DNA from: Harmothoe impar
Taxonomy: Eukaryota; Annelida; Polychaeta; Phyllodocida; Polynoidae
Direction: 5' to 3'
Assembly: GCA_947462335.1 (NCBI GenBank)
Contig: OX381704.1
Span: 121,888,065-121,952,064 of the forward strand
Length of the DNA: 64,000 bases
The translations under genes were made by a program, and so were the position numbers. The notes under the pieces are model-generated. The model searched no databases, was not told the DNA's origin, and worked only from the letters and a program-made list of their open reading frames with translations. Each line of letters begins with the position of its first letter. Position 1 is the first letter of the stretch. Shown here one piece after another: positions 42,940 to 54,969 of the stretch.

Positions 42940-43660
42940 AAGCTTTGTGCAGAGTTGAGATGCACAGTGAGGAGAGTGTGCACAGCCTTGACATCAGGGA
43001 GCTGTGACAGCCGGCAGGTGTCTTTCTGACGTACGTGACACTTACCCCTCACAGGGGGGTCAGCAGATATACCACAACAACACAAGTTACTTATCTACAA
43101 GAGGGTCCACCTAAGGGAGTCATTAACCACATGCTGAGGTGTCCGACAACCACCTAGTAATGAGGTCAATGACTGTCAATTACCATGAGAAAAGAATCTA
43201 ATAAAAAGTATCACATAAAAGGTTGTAGTAGCAGCAATGTAGTGAGATAGAAATACCTTGCAGTTTTATATTTCAATAAACTCCTATGTAATAACAATTT
43301 TTGTGTGAAAAGCAAATAGCCCTTTAATATTAGGTCTGTACTTTAAAAAAGGGGGCAAGGAAAAAGCACACTCCTGATATTACCAGGTGCCTGGGGAAAC
43401 CAGAGTTAGTTGTTGACAAGGTTCGGGTACGGCGTCCCATGTTACAGCCTCAACATGATTCACTGCATAAGAAAACAGTCTGTATATGACACACGGCAAC
43501 TCCAGCAGCTGCCGCGGGCTGTTCATCATGAGAGACACGTTAGCGGTATAGTGTATGTACACAAACAAGGTCGGGGTCACACCTCAGTTATCGTAAATAA
43601 CCTGCACCACCTGTCGCTGCCACTCAGAGTCTTAACCCTCATACCTTATCAGGTAATTAT
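42940..43660. repeat. Segmental repeat, copy 2 (AGCTTTGTGCAGAG ... CTGTCGCTGCC)
   Basis: It carries AAAGCTTTGTGCAGAGTTGA, GACGTACGTGACACTTACCC, TTACCATGAGAAAAGAA, then ACCAGGTGCCTGGGGAAACC, TTCGGGTACGGCGTCCCATG and GCCGCGGGCTGTTCATCATG in order. The same series recurs at 45415-45745 and 46420-46690, where about 650 bases of other DNA (45750-46415) separate the two halves. It is non-coding. Confidence 0.8.
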
Positions 43661-43739
43661 AAACTCAGCCTGGATGTTTGCTCTTTTGTTCTTACTGTGG
43701 GTTATATGGCATATTATCCTCCCTCAGGTGGTGATGTGT

Positions 43740-43900
43740 ATAACCTGCTCAGGGGAGGGGGAGGGGAGATAGGTGAGGAGATGGGGGGGAGGGGGAGGGG
43801 AGATAGGTGAGGAGGTGGGGGGGAGGGGGAGATGGGGAGAGAGAGAGTGAGACAGACAGACAGACAGAGGCAGAGAGAGGGAGAGGGAGAGGGGGGAGAG

Positions 43901-43987
<87 letters not shown>

Positions 43988-44340
43988 GAGGGAGAAGATA
44001 GTAGAAGACGGTATAAAAGATGGGAAGAGGTTGACTAATGAGAAATACCTCAAAGAAATACTAGGTTAATGAAAGTTATCTGTATGTACATACAAAGCAA
44101 CGAAAAGGAGATATATGGAGAATGGTAGTCTCTATATATAACTTGTAGCAACTCTCGCTGACCTGTGTTTATATATTACCCCCAAGGCCACAGCAAGCTA
44201 TGAATAACCAATATATGACAGATTGTCAGCAGGAAGAGAAGTACTCCCAGAAGCCCTCAGTCAAAATGGCTGCCGGTGTGTGGCAAAGGTCACCCTACCC
44301 CCGGGTGTTGGAGCCGTGACAGCCGCAGGTGCAACACATC
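43740..44340. repeat. Segmental duplication copy 2: GA microsatellite plus unique flank
   Basis: It is a near-identical counterpart of 37636-38170. The G-rich start is present in two rounds (AGATAGGTGAGGAGATGGGG). The GA microsatellite is at 43826-43990. Differences are scattered single bases, which points to a recent duplication about 6.1 kb apart in the same orientation. Confidence 0.85.
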
Positions 44341-45240
44341 CTGGTATCACTCTCTGTGTAGTGTTAGTCACTCTTATCTCTGCCCCAACCTGACTCTGGT
44401 GTCACTCTCTGTGTAGTGTCACTCACTCTTATCTCTGCCCCAACCTGTCCCTGTTACCACTCTCTGTGAAGTGTCAGTGACTCTTATCTCTGCCCCAACC
44501 TGTCCCTGTTACCACTCTCTGTGTAGTGTCAGTCACTCTTTTCTCTGCCCCAACCTGTCCCTGTTACCACTCTCTGTGTAGCGTCAGTCACTCTTATCTC
44601 TGCCCCAACCTGTCCCTGTTACCACTCTCTGTGTAGTGTTAGTCACTCTTATCTCTGCCCCAATCTGCCCCCTGTTACCACTCTCTGGGTAGTGTCAGTC
44701 ACTCTTATCTCTGCCCCAACCTGTCCCTGGTGCCACTCTCTGTGTAGTGTCAGTCACTCTTATCTCTGCCCCAATCTGCCCCCTGTTACCACTCTCTGGG
44801 TAGTGTCAGTCACTCTTATCTCTGCCCCAACCTGTCCCTGGTGCCACTCTCTGTGTAGTGTCACTCACTCTTATCTCTGCCCCAACCTGACTCTGGTGTC
44901 ACTCTCTGTGTAGTGTCACTCACTCTTATCTCTGCCCCAACCTGTCCCTGTTACCACTCTCTGTGTAGCGTCAGTCACTCTTATCTCTGCCCCAACCTGT
45001 CCCTGGTGCCACTCTCTGTGTAGCGTCAGTCACTCATATCTCTGCCCCAACCTGACCCTGTTACCACTCTCTGTGTAGTGTCAGTCACCCTTATCTCTGC
45101 CCCAACCTGTCCCTGTTACCACTCTCCGTGTTGTGTCAGTCACTCCTATCTCTGCCCCAACCTGTCACTGTTACCACTCTCTGTGAAGTTTAAGTCACTC
45201 TCATCTCTGCTTCAAACTGCCGGTGGAACCTGCACCAGGA
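44341..45240. repeat. 55-bp minisatellite, about 16 copies (copy 2)
   Basis: Same unit as 38171-39025. The first two units carry the same peculiar words in both arrays (CACATCCTGGTATCACTCTC, then CAACCTGACTCTGGTGTCAC). This shows the arrays were duplicated together with their flank rather than arising separately; later units diverge in order. Confidence 0.9.
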
Positions 45241-46164
45241 ACCACTATCTGTGCTGTGTCAGTCACTCATATCTCTTCCCCAACCTCAAAAGGAAGAGAT
45301 ATTACATTCATACTGATATCAAACACAATAGTAGCGGAAGAGATATATACGCTATGGCCTTTTGTTGTCATAATGCATGATTGAGGTCCATAGCTGCAAA
45401 AGAGAAAGGAGGTAAAAGAAAGCTTTGTGCAGAGCTGAGATGCATGTCTAGGTTAGGAGAGTGCAGACAGCCCTGTACATCAGGGAACTCTGACAGCCAA
45501 CAGGTGTTGTTCTGACGTACGTGACACTTACCCCTTATAGGGGGTCAGAAGATATACTTCAACAAAACAAGTTACTTATCTAAAAGAGGGTCCCCCTAAG
45601 GGAGTCATTTACCACATGCTGAGGTGCCCCACAACCACCTAGTAATGAGCTCAATTACTGTCAATTACCATGAGAAAAGAAACTAATAAAAGTGTCACAT
45701 AAAAGGTTGTAGTAGCAGCAATGTAGTGAGATAGAAATACCTTGTAATAATTTTGCATGTGAAAAACAAATATTCCTTAGTATATACAGCCTGCGCTTAA
45801 GGTGGGTAGACCCCATAGTCTAGAAGTATTTAGATTTCGTCAGGATTTTCGCCATGAGGCCCATATTATAAGTAGTCTCAAATGGTGTAAAGAAAATAGG
45901 GGGGTCCCGAGCTAGTTTCTGAGATATCTGGCTTTGAGTTTGGAGTGATCTGTAAGAGGATCATATGGTGATAGTACATATGTACATGAAATAGCATCTT
46001 AAAGTAATTAACTTTACCTATAGCTCTCTCAGGATATAGTCTATAATCATTTACCCCCAGAAACAATATTTTGAACATATGGTCCCCTGCATATTTTAAA
46101 GGTTTTTGGTGTTTGAAATAAAAAATATATAAATGGAGCACACAGTCTTGATGTGGTACAGGTA

Positions 46165-46275
46165 TAGCTTTCAGCATGCCTACTACCGGAGCCCCAGTAG
46201 AGAAGGGGTATAGCTTTAGACTCACATGCAGGAGGCCCTGGATTCAAGCCCCGGTCAGGTCTTGCAGGGTAACTT
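46165..46275 (+). other. tRNA-derived sequence, probable SINE head or tRNA relic
   Basis: GGGTATAGCTTTAGACTC resembles an A box, and about 30 bases later GGATTCAAGCCCC resembles a B box (GGTTCAANNCC). The segment does not fold into a complete cloverleaf by eye. A minus-strand GGCTCGAA-type tail was not found. SINE heads of this type are common, but I cannot name a family. Confidence 0.4.
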
Positions 46276-46419
46276 TTACAACACATGAAAATATATATCT
46301 AATATACAAAAGTATGACCAAAGGCACCCCCTGGGAGAACTGCATGTGCATATGTGCAATGACCTGCGCAGTTGACATGTTTACAATAGGGTTTAGCCAC
46401 CTTAAAAAGGGAATCAAAG

Positions 46420-46690
46420 GAGAAGCACACTCCTGATATTACCAGGTGCCTGGGGAAACCAGAGTTAGCTGTTGACAAGGTTCGGGTACGGCGTCCCATG
46501 TTACAGTGTCAACATGATATACTGCATGTTGCAGAAAACGGTCTGTATATGACACAACTCACACAGCTGCCGCGGGCTGTTCATCATGAGGGACACATTA
46601 GCGGTATAGTGTATGTACACAAACAAGGGCGGGGTGACACCTCAGTCACCGTAAATAACCTGCAGCACCTGTGGCTGCCACTCAACAACC
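46420..46690. repeat. Segmental repeat, copy 3
   Basis: AAGCACACTCCTGATATTAC, CAGGTGCCTGGGGAAACCAG, GGTTCGGGTACGGCGTCCCA and GGGCTGTTCATCATGAGGG closely match 43365-43640. Confidence 0.8.
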
Positions 46691-46699
46691 TAACACTAC

Positions 46700-48767
46700 A
46701 GGGTAACCACGCACCCTGAGATGTCCGACTTAATTATGTAGTAATTCATGTATGGTATTGTCTCTATTTGTCCTATGCTGAAAAGAGTAACACTTAGAGT
46801 GCACTGTGATACACAGAAAGAGGGCTTATCATTCATGAATGACTTTAAAATAGGGGTGGATATCCCAAGGTACATGGTTGACTCTAGGTCAACCTACCCT
46901 AACCCTCTAAGGGCTCCACAGTGCTTAAATGCATCACCCCCTTAGTTGTAACCCTTATGAAGGCAGCCCTGGCAAGTCAGCCATCAATATCGACTGTGAT
47001 TCCGTCTGTTAACATTATTGGTGGAATACAAGCTTTACCAACCCCAAGGTCTCCCTACCTACACCCACACAAGTCTCCATACCTGTCCTGGAAGGCTTTA
47101 CATAACACCTGACAAACTCATAAGCATTTCCTAACCATCTGCGTTTGACAACGACAAGTAGAGTGATCATTAACGGTGGTTCACAACATCTTATTGTCAA
47201 ACTGCATATACATATATGCATGGTCTATCATCCAAAATAACAATTTGGTAGCCACAGATTTCACAGGTGCACTGATGAATATCACAATTTTGATGATGAT
47301 TTTTTTGGACTAAGATTACATCTCCACATGTGTGTTATGTGAAGTATTGCAACACATTGTGCCTCTACACAGGTCCATGTCTGGTAGCTACACTGCCAAA
47401 CAGCATTTACTTATTTTGATTATTTTTGGAAATATTATTTTTGGCTGAGTTGCATTGCCCCACCATGAGCACATGGGGCCTGCAGATTGCTCCACTTCAT
47501 GTCTATCCGATCCGCCATGGACTGCGTGGGTGATGGTACAGCATTAATAACATTGCTTATCTCCAAACGTACTTGTTAAATATTGCATTGCCTACCATTT
47601 GGAGACGGCCTGGCAAGGTAACCCTGACAGGTCCGACAACTCGGGCAACACTGATAATCATAATGCTCTGTCACTTAGTCAGTAGTGGCTATCCCTGGTT
47701 AGTCAGAGATATTCGTCAGAATGACAAACTGGTATTCAAAAATGGCAAAACAAAATATGACTACTGCATTACTCAAAGACACTTACCATAATACTCATAG
47801 AAATAGAACGATTAAGGTGGGTTGGTCAGTGCTAACCAGCCTGACAGTATGATCATATACCTTGTCCCACTCACAATTCTAGTACTGTTCTAGTCTACTA
47901 CATATGTGGTAGCTGTGCAAGTGGTGATATTGCTCCTTTAACTAACCTAGGTTGGTTGTATAGGGAGCCAGAAAATAACTAGTTTGTGACATATGACCCA
48001 GAGAGCTCTATGACTCCCCCAGGTGACTCAATTAGCCCAGCCAGAGACTCACCTATGCTCCCTTAGGCGACCTGGGCTCCCTTTATAGAGGGGAGTCATT
48101 CTGAAGGCAACCTTGACTCCCTTTTGACGCTGTTTCTTTTCTCTGTGTATCCTAACTTAAAATGGATGCATCTATTCTAAATATGAATAATTTCCACAGA
48201 TATCAAAGAAAAACACTTGGACTTTCAATCTGCATTGCCATTTAAGCCTAAGTATATGTATATATATATTGAATTATGATTTATTTGGTCTGACTTTGAG
48301 GTGTGTGTCTTGGGGTGACTCTACCCTACAGCCCATATACTGCACCTAGCAGGGCAGCTTGTGGGGCATGCCCTCTGTCAGGGACCCCTCTACACCGGCC
48401 AGGGGCAGCCCAAGGTGGCACACCACCCTAACTACCTGTGTCATACCCAGCGCTATTGTTGTTCTATAATAACCAATAATCCAACAACAATGCTGGGGTC
48501 CACGAGTTGGTCGATACCATGTGGAGCAGCGTTTGACAAACAATAGAATTGCTGGCCCCTTGTTTTCTTTGAATCAAATCACCCACCCCTGTTTAATGAG
48601 CTTTACTAGAGGTCTTTGTATGGTTGTGAATTAACGCAGGCTTTTTGTGTGTTTTTCTTCAAGTATTTCATAAGGTATATTATTGGATGTGGGTGCATTG
48701 CCATGGCCCCTTCGTTATTGTGTAATTGACCTGTTTGTGTGGTTGCCAGGGCTGTTTTTATAACTGG
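46700..48767. other. Intronic stretch, little recognised
   Basis: It contains a truncated copy of the TTAA-type MITE (about 47870-47941, CCCACTCACAATTCTAGTAC and CTCCTTTAA). A short TATATA run lies near 48255. A possible family E fragment is at 46885-46940 (CTAACCCTCTAAGGGCTCC). No exon was recognised. Confidence 0.5.
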
Positions 48768-50325
48768 TTGCTAGGTAGCAGTGTGAACGCAGCCTGATAG
48801 AGCTGGTTGCTAGGTAGCCGTGTGAGAGCGGCCTGATGCAGCTGGTTGCTAGGTAGCAGTGTGAACACGGCCTGATACAGCTGGTTGCTAGGTAGCAGTG
48901 TGAACACAGCCTGATACAGCTGGTTGCTAGGTAGCAGTGTGAACACGGCCTGATACAGCTGGTTGCTAGGTAGCTGTGTGAACATGGCCTGATACAGCTG
49001 GTTGCTAGGTAGCAGTGTGAACACGGCCTGATACAGCTGGTTGCTAGGTAGCAGTGTGAACATGGCCTGATACAGCTGGTTGCTAGGTAGCAGTGTGAAC
49101 ACGGCCTGATACAGCTGGTTGCTAGGTAGCTGTGTGAACATGGCCTGATACAGCTGGTTGCTAGGTAGCAGTGTGAACACGGCCTGATACAGCTGGTTGC
49201 TAGGTAGCAGTGTGAACACGGCCTGATACAGCTGGTTGCTAGGTAGCAGTGTGAACACGGCCTGATACAGCTGGTTGCTAGGTAGCAGTGTGAACACGGC
49301 CTGATACAGCTGGTTGCTAGGTAGCAGTGTGAACCCGGCCTGATACAGCTGGTTGGTAGGTAGCAGTGTGAACACGGCCTGATACAGCTGGTTGCTAGGC
49401 AGCGGTGTGAACGCAGCCTGATACAGCTGGTTGCTAGGTAGCAGTGTGAACACAGCCTGATACAGCTGGTTGCTAGGCAGCAGTGTGAACACGGCCTGAT
49501 ACAGCTGGTTGCTAGGTAGCAGTGTGAACACGGCCTGATGCAGCTGGTTGCTAGGTAGCAGTGTGAACACGGCCTGATACAGCTGGTTGCTAGGTAGCAG
49601 TGTGAACACGGCCTGATGCAGCTGGTTGCTAGGTAGCAGTGTGAACACGGCCTGATACAGCTGGTTGCTAGGTAGCTGTGTGAACACGGCCTGATACAGC
49701 TGGTTGCTAGGTAGCAGTGTGAACACGGCCTCATACAGCTGGTTGCTAGGTAGCAGTGTGAACACGGCCTCATACAGCTGGTTGCTAGGTAGCAGTGTGA
49801 ACACGGCCTCATACAGCTGGTTGCTAGGTAGCAGTGTGAACACATCCTGATAGAGCTGGTTGCTAGGTAGCAGTGTAAACACGGCCTCATACAGCTGGTT
49901 GCTAGGTAGCAGTGTGAACACGGCCTCATACAGCTGGTTGCTAGGTAGCAGTGTGAACACATCCTGATAGAGCTGGTTGCTAGGTAGCAGTGTAAACACA
50001 GCCTGATACAGCTGGTTGCTAGGTAGCAGTGTGAACACGGCCTGATACAGCTGGTTGCTAGGTAGCAGTGTGAACACAGCCTGATACAGCTGGTTGCTAG
50101 GTAGCAGTGTGAACACGGCCTGATACAGCTGGTTGCTAGGTAGCAGTGCGAACATGGCCTGATACAGCTGGTTGCTAGGTAGCATTGTGAACACGGCCTG
50201 ATACAGCTGGTTGCTAGGTAGCAGTGTGAACACGGCCTGATACAGCTGGTTGCTAGGTAGCAGTGTGAACACGGCCTGATGCAGCTGGTTGCTAGGTAGC
50301 AGTGTGAACACGGCCTCATACCTCT
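48768..50325. repeat. 39-bp minisatellite, about 40 copies, with an X-box-like palindrome per unit
   Basis: The unit is CAGCTGGTTGCTAGGTAGCA followed by GTGTGAACACGGCCTGATA. The core GGTTGCTAGGTAGC is an imperfect inverted repeat (its complement reads GCTACCTAGCAACC). Because 39 is a multiple of three, two minus-strand frames stay open for over 530 codons with 13-residue repeats (YQAVFTLLPSNQL and CIRPCSHCYLATS). Both frames being open equally is a repeat effect, not coding evidence. Variants such as CATCCTGATAGAG and GCCTCATACAG recur in blocks at 49710-49990, showing multi-unit duplication. Confidence 0.92.
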
Positions 50326-50990
50326 GCAGGTTGCCGTGTCCCTGCGGCACTGTGCAGGCAGGATTCACCACAAACTGCCCCATTAAGCGGCGGCCATCTT
50401 CCTTCCGGTTGACCTTTCCCCGGCCGTGCTTAGAGCCGCCCCCCCGGCTGTGCCGTATAGATGTGAGCTGTGTAAGGCAGCATCCTGATACAGCATGCGG
50501 TAGGTGGCAGGTTGGTATTGGGGGTTACAATAATACATGACTCAGAGCAAAGAGGAAGGGAAATCTCCATCCTCTCACCAAGGCGGATGAACAGCTTGCA
50601 CTGGCGGTCCCATGGCCATCAATTACACAGCACAAATAAAAGTGAATGAGTTTGGTTTTCTTCATTTCCGTTGATTCCCACATCCGGTCGTTACCAGTGG
50701 TGAGGGACCGCCTGCTGAGGTGCACCACAGATTGGTGAGGAGGCCCTTCATGGTTATTTGGAGGCTGTCTTAGAAAATTGTCAACATCTTCAGTGTTGGA
50801 AACAATTGAAGACAGATTGTACCAACAATGGAAGTAGCAAACTAGGGTTGTCCCATCATGGTCATTGTCTGTGTGCGGAAGCTGGTACATGATCACTGAC
50901 GGTCACTATCAGAGGCGTAAGAAGCAAATCTTTATGGGAGGAGGGGTGTAGACCCTGGTACCCCCAAACGAAGTAGTCTATAGAATCAGG
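50326..50990. other. GC-rich flank of the 39-bp array
   Basis: At 50330-50470 the sequence becomes GC-rich. On the minus strand it includes GAAGATGGCCGCCGCTTAATG, where the first ATG frame ends after three more codons and a second ATG opens into the repeat. A possible donor (CAGAG|GTATGA) lies at the array junction. This could be an exon remnant, but there is no recognisable protein. Confidence 0.3.
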
Positions 50991-51575
50991 GTCTAACACT
51001 GATATACCTTCAGTATAGAATTAGGCACTAACACTGATATACCTTCAGTAGTATATAGAATCAGGCCTTCATACTGTATACAGCTCAGTAGTATATAGAA
51101 TCAGGTTCTAACACTGATATACCTTCAGTATAGAATTAGGCCCTAACACTGGCAGACCTTCAGTAGTATATAGAATTAGGCCCTAACACTGGTAAACCTT
51201 CAGTAGTCTATAGAATCAGGGTCTAACACTGATACACCTTCAGTAGTCTATAGAATTAAGCCCTAACACTGGTAAACCTTCAGTAGTATATAGAATCATG
51301 CCCTAACACTGATATACCTTCAGTATAGAATTAGGTTCTAACACTGGGGTACCTTTAGTTGTCTATAGAATCAGGTTCTAACACTGATATACCTTCCGTA
51401 GTATATATAGAATCAGGTTCTAACACTGGAAAAGCTTCAGTATAGAATCAGGCTCTAACCCTGGGGTACCTTCAGTAGTATATAGAATTAGGTTCTAACA
51501 CTGATATACAACTCAGTAGTATATAGAATCAGGTCCTAACACTGGTATACAACTCAGTAGTATATAGAATCAGGT
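50985..51575. repeat. Degenerate minisatellite, unit about 40 bp, around 14 copies
   Basis: The unit is approximately AGTATATAGAATCAGGTTCT, AACACTGATATACCTTC. It is more diverged than the other arrays, so probably older. It is non-coding. Confidence 0.85.
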
Positions 51576-51737
51576 TGCTCCTGGATGACAAGCCTGCCAG
51601 GACCACCGCCCACTCCCTCTGTGCTACTCAGCCCTGGCTTGTAACCCAGGCGCTGCCTACTACAATAGACAGATACACGTCTCAATCACTAACCCATCCG
51701 TATAATTACCCCTTTAAGGGCCTCATGTAGTTTTACT

Positions 51738-52255
51738 ATGCTATGCAGCCCTGCGGGTTACCCACTGGATTTATACATCATGACAAATTGGAGCCAGGTG
51801 AAAAAGGGTCCAACCTTGTACCTCCAGTATAAATAAAACAACACAATGTAAATTTGTAGATTATTCCTGTAACTCTCCTGTGCTGCAAACATGTAGCCTA
51901 GGTGCCTGATGTGTCGACAGTTGGCAGTCTCCCTTACATACCGTTGCTGCCCTAACCCAGTTTGCACAAAATGCAGTTCAGGATTGAATCGAGGTTGAAC
52001 CAGCATTGAATCAACATTGGCAACCAAATATCAATGTTGCTATGCAGCCCTGCGGGTTAGCCACTGGATTTAAGCATCATGACAAATTGGAGCCAGCTAA
52101 AAATGGGTCCAACCTTGTACCTCCAGTATAAATTTAAAAACACAACCTGAATCGTTGATTATTCCTGTAACTGTCCTGTGCTTCAGACATGTAACCTTGA
52201 GTTGCGCTTAAAGCGTTAACCAGGTGCCCGATGTGTGGACAATCAGCAGTCTCCT
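51738..52255. repeat. Direct duplication, two copies about 295 bp apart
   Basis: CTATGCAGCCCTGCGGGTTA, CCACTGGATTTATACATCAT, GACAAATTGGAGCCAG and GGTCCAACCTTGTACCTCC at 51739-51830 recur at 52036-52125. The similarity continues to ACATGTA(G/A)CCT and to CTCC(C)TTACATACCGTTGC. The duplication is partial and the copies are diverged by about 10 per cent by eye. Confidence 0.8.
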
Positions 52256-52324
52256 TACATACCGTTGCCGTCCAAGTCTCGGACTCCGACTGTATGTATA
52301 CAGTCTGGGAGAATGCTTATATAT

Positions 52325-52625
52325 TGGGTTGTAATGGATATCATCAATCTGGACATCATGGGTTCGAGTCCCACCTTGCCAGAATGGCTAGTACTTTTGA
52401 TATTTGTATAATGGCCCTCTATTACACTATTTCCCCTATCCAGATATGCAGTATGTGTTATTACTATCCCAGCATTGAGGTATTTATGCTTCAAAAAGGC
52501 CAAATATATAATGCAAAAAAACGAACCTACGTTTTCTCAAGGTGGGATTCGAACCCATGAGGCCATACACAACCTCATTCATGGTCATGTGACCATGGCT
52601 AACCAACCAGTGATTGAGCTTTAAG
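52325..52625. other. Inverted pair of tRNA-like B-box segments
   Basis: CATGGGTTCGAGTCCCACCT at 52357-52376 and its near inverse AGGTGGGATTCGAACCCATG at 52540-52559 both contain a canonical tRNA B box (GGTTCGANTCC). The minus-strand one has TGGTTAGCCATGG about 45 bases before it, which is a fair A box. Neither folds into a full cloverleaf with a matching acceptor stem by eye. This may be two tRNA-derived SINE heads or one fold-back made from a tRNA. Confidence 0.45.
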
Positions 52626-53900
52626 AAATGATCCAGGATCCAGGATCATTTTCTAAGTAGGTTACATTTATTAGAGACAAATTTATCAAGGCCCGTTACA
52701 GCCTGACGGCTGTAACGGGCCTGGAGAGCTCAAGGCTGTTGCTGCCCTAACCTGAGGGGGAGTGAAGTGAAGCGGCAACCGCTCCCATCCCTGCACCTGG
52801 AGTCAGATTAACGCTTAGACTCTGAGAATGTCTGAGGGGGCAAATTATCCAAATATAATTGTAACAAAGGAGGGCACCTGCTGAACAGTTTGATGAAGTA
52901 ATTGAAGTATAGCGAGTGTTGACTGTAACAATTATTATATAATATTAGATATTATACTAAAAAGCAAAAAATAAATAAATTTTAAAACTACCTTTAACAA
53001 ATTATATACTAGGGAAGGACCAGCAGTGCTCCCGTTCATCACCAGGCGGCGCATTATCCCCCTTTGCTGTTAGGCAGCGGTAGTGCTATTCCATTGCAGC
53101 ATCCTAGTATTTTGGGTCTGGACGCTTTAATAAGCATTGTATCGATTAACCATACATATGTACATGATCAGGAGGGCAATTTCCATCGGGTTAAGCACAT
53201 AGAAGTATAGCCTAAGGTAGATACAAGGTTAATCTCAACTGCAGCAATGGTAGAGGGATGGGGAGTTGCCCAGCGGGAGACCCATGCATATATCAGGGTT
53301 GATGTATGATTTATTTCCCGCGTCCTGGTGCTGTTAGCTGAGTAGTCTACTCTGTAATTAAATGATCATCTTTCTGCTACCAAGGCTTAGCAGCTTGTAA
53401 GCCTCCTACGTCTTCATACTGCTTCCTCCAGCAGGGTTTCCCGTTACAGCGCCGCCTGGCGGAACACGGTCTGGGAGACTGGGTGCTTTGTTATGAAGCC
53501 CCGTAAGCCTCTGCCCTGATTGGTAGCCGGGGCACCTGACCGCCTTCACACGTATGGACCAGGACAATACCGTATTACATTTTCCAATCTTGATTTCCCT
53601 GGGCAGCCAGACGGCGCCTCTGTTTGTGTTTTAGGTCCACCTACTGTATGAGTGTGGGGTGGGAGATGCACTCTTTTATATACTTTTTTTTTGAATTCCT
53701 TTATGGTGATTTACAAGACAAAAAATCCTTTGGTGTTTCATGAATAACTTATATGCAAGAAGTAGCGCTTACATGGCGTTGATAATGAATGCAATAACAA
53801 TAATAATATATACATGGTACATTGCAAGCTATACCTACATTCATATCAATACCCTTAAAGCTAGATGGGCCATATGTAGGATTTCGTTGTCTATCTGGGG
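52626..53900. other. Intronic stretch, nothing recognised
   Basis: No exon, RNA gene or repeat family was recognised. A short palindrome CCGTTACAGCCTGACGGCTGTAACGG lies at 52693-52718 (12-base arms around a 2-base centre). Confidence 0.4.
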
Positions 53901-53914
53901 TATGAAACGAGTTA

Positions 53915-54290
53915 AATAGGCCTGAGACCAGGTAAATAGGCCTGACATCAGGTAAATAGGCCTGACAGAAGTTAAATATGACTGAGACCAAGTAAATAGG
54001 CCTGGCACTAGGTGAATAGGCCTGAGACCAAGTAAATAGGCCTGACATCAGGTAAAAAGGCCCGAGACCAGGTAAATAGGCCTAAGACTAGGTCAAGAGG
54101 CCTGATATCAGGTGACTAGGCCTGACACCAATTAAATAGGCCTGACACCAGGTGACTAGGCCTAAAACCACCTGGATAGGCCTGACACCAGGTTAATAGG
54201 CCTAAAACCAAATAAATAGGCCTGACACGAGGTGACTAGGTCTAAAACCAGGTGAATAGGCCTAAGACCAGGTAATTAGCCTGACACCCC
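53915..54290. repeat. Degenerate 19-20 bp tandem repeat
   Basis: The unit AATAGGCCTGACACCAGGT repeats about 19 times with much variation (TGAGACCA, CTAAAACCA). It is non-coding. Confidence 0.85.
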
Positions 54291-54517
54291 TGTCCCTAGT
54301 GCAGTGGTACATGGCACCAGTTTACGTGTTGGGAGGCTTACCTGCACGGTGCGGGGCTGCAGTAAGATCTGTATCGGTTAACGCTGTGTTCACTTACTCC
54401 TACAGGAGGTAAGACCTCCTCTCCATGTCCTGCTGTCTCAGTACACACCCCATAGAACACAATGTTAACCCATTAGGCATGGCACAACACTAAAAATCCC
54501 AGCCAACAGTGCTAAGT

Positions 54518-54830
54518 GGGACCCATATGTGTTTTAACGTGGGCAAGCTGATTTGCCCATATCTGGGTTATTGTCCTTTTTGTCCAGGGCTACCAGTGGG
54601 AGCCCAGATGGGCCAGCCCGGATTCAAAGTGCCCAGCTTGAGCCCAGATTAAATGTATATCATAAAAATTTACAATAAACCGTGATTTCTGGAGGAAAAT
54701 CAGATGTCAGCATGTTTTGAAATATTTACAATGTATTTATGGAAAATAAAGTTTTCTTGGGCTGGCCCATCTGGGCTTCCACTGGTAGCCCTGGACAAAA
54801 AGGACCCAGATATGGGCAAGCACCAAACCA
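54518..54830. mobile_element. Family B fold-back element, copy 3
   Basis: CCCATATGTGTTTTAACGTG, GGGCAAGCTGATTTGCCC and CAGGGCTACCAGTGGGAGCC at the left are mirrored by GGCTTCCACTGGTAGCCCTG and CCCAGATATGGGCAAGC at the right. It is the clearest copy in the window. Confidence 0.75.
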
Positions 54831-54969
54831 TGTTGGCCTCAATCAGTAGCTCAATTCATGAAGCTCTGACATACTCAGTAAACCATTAGGAATAGAACAA
54901 CAGGCTTGTCTCATGCAGCGAGTGACGTCAATGCTGCCCAGGATGCAGCTCTTATAAGCCATTATTCCC

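Noticed and set aside
48715..50383. Two overlapping minus-strand open frames of 534 and 541 codons with 13-residue repeats
   Set aside because: The 39-bp unit is a multiple of three, so any stop-free frame stays open. Two different frames on the same strand are equally open, and there is no flanking domain or signal peptide.
50326..50470. GC-rich segment with ATG in good context as a first exon
   Set aside because: The first ATG frame ends after three more codons, the second only reads into the 39-bp repeat, and no downstream join was supported. Kept as a low-confidence note only.
52325..52625. Functional tRNA genes
   Set aside because: B boxes are good, but no complete cloverleaf with matching acceptor stem could be drawn on either strand by eye.
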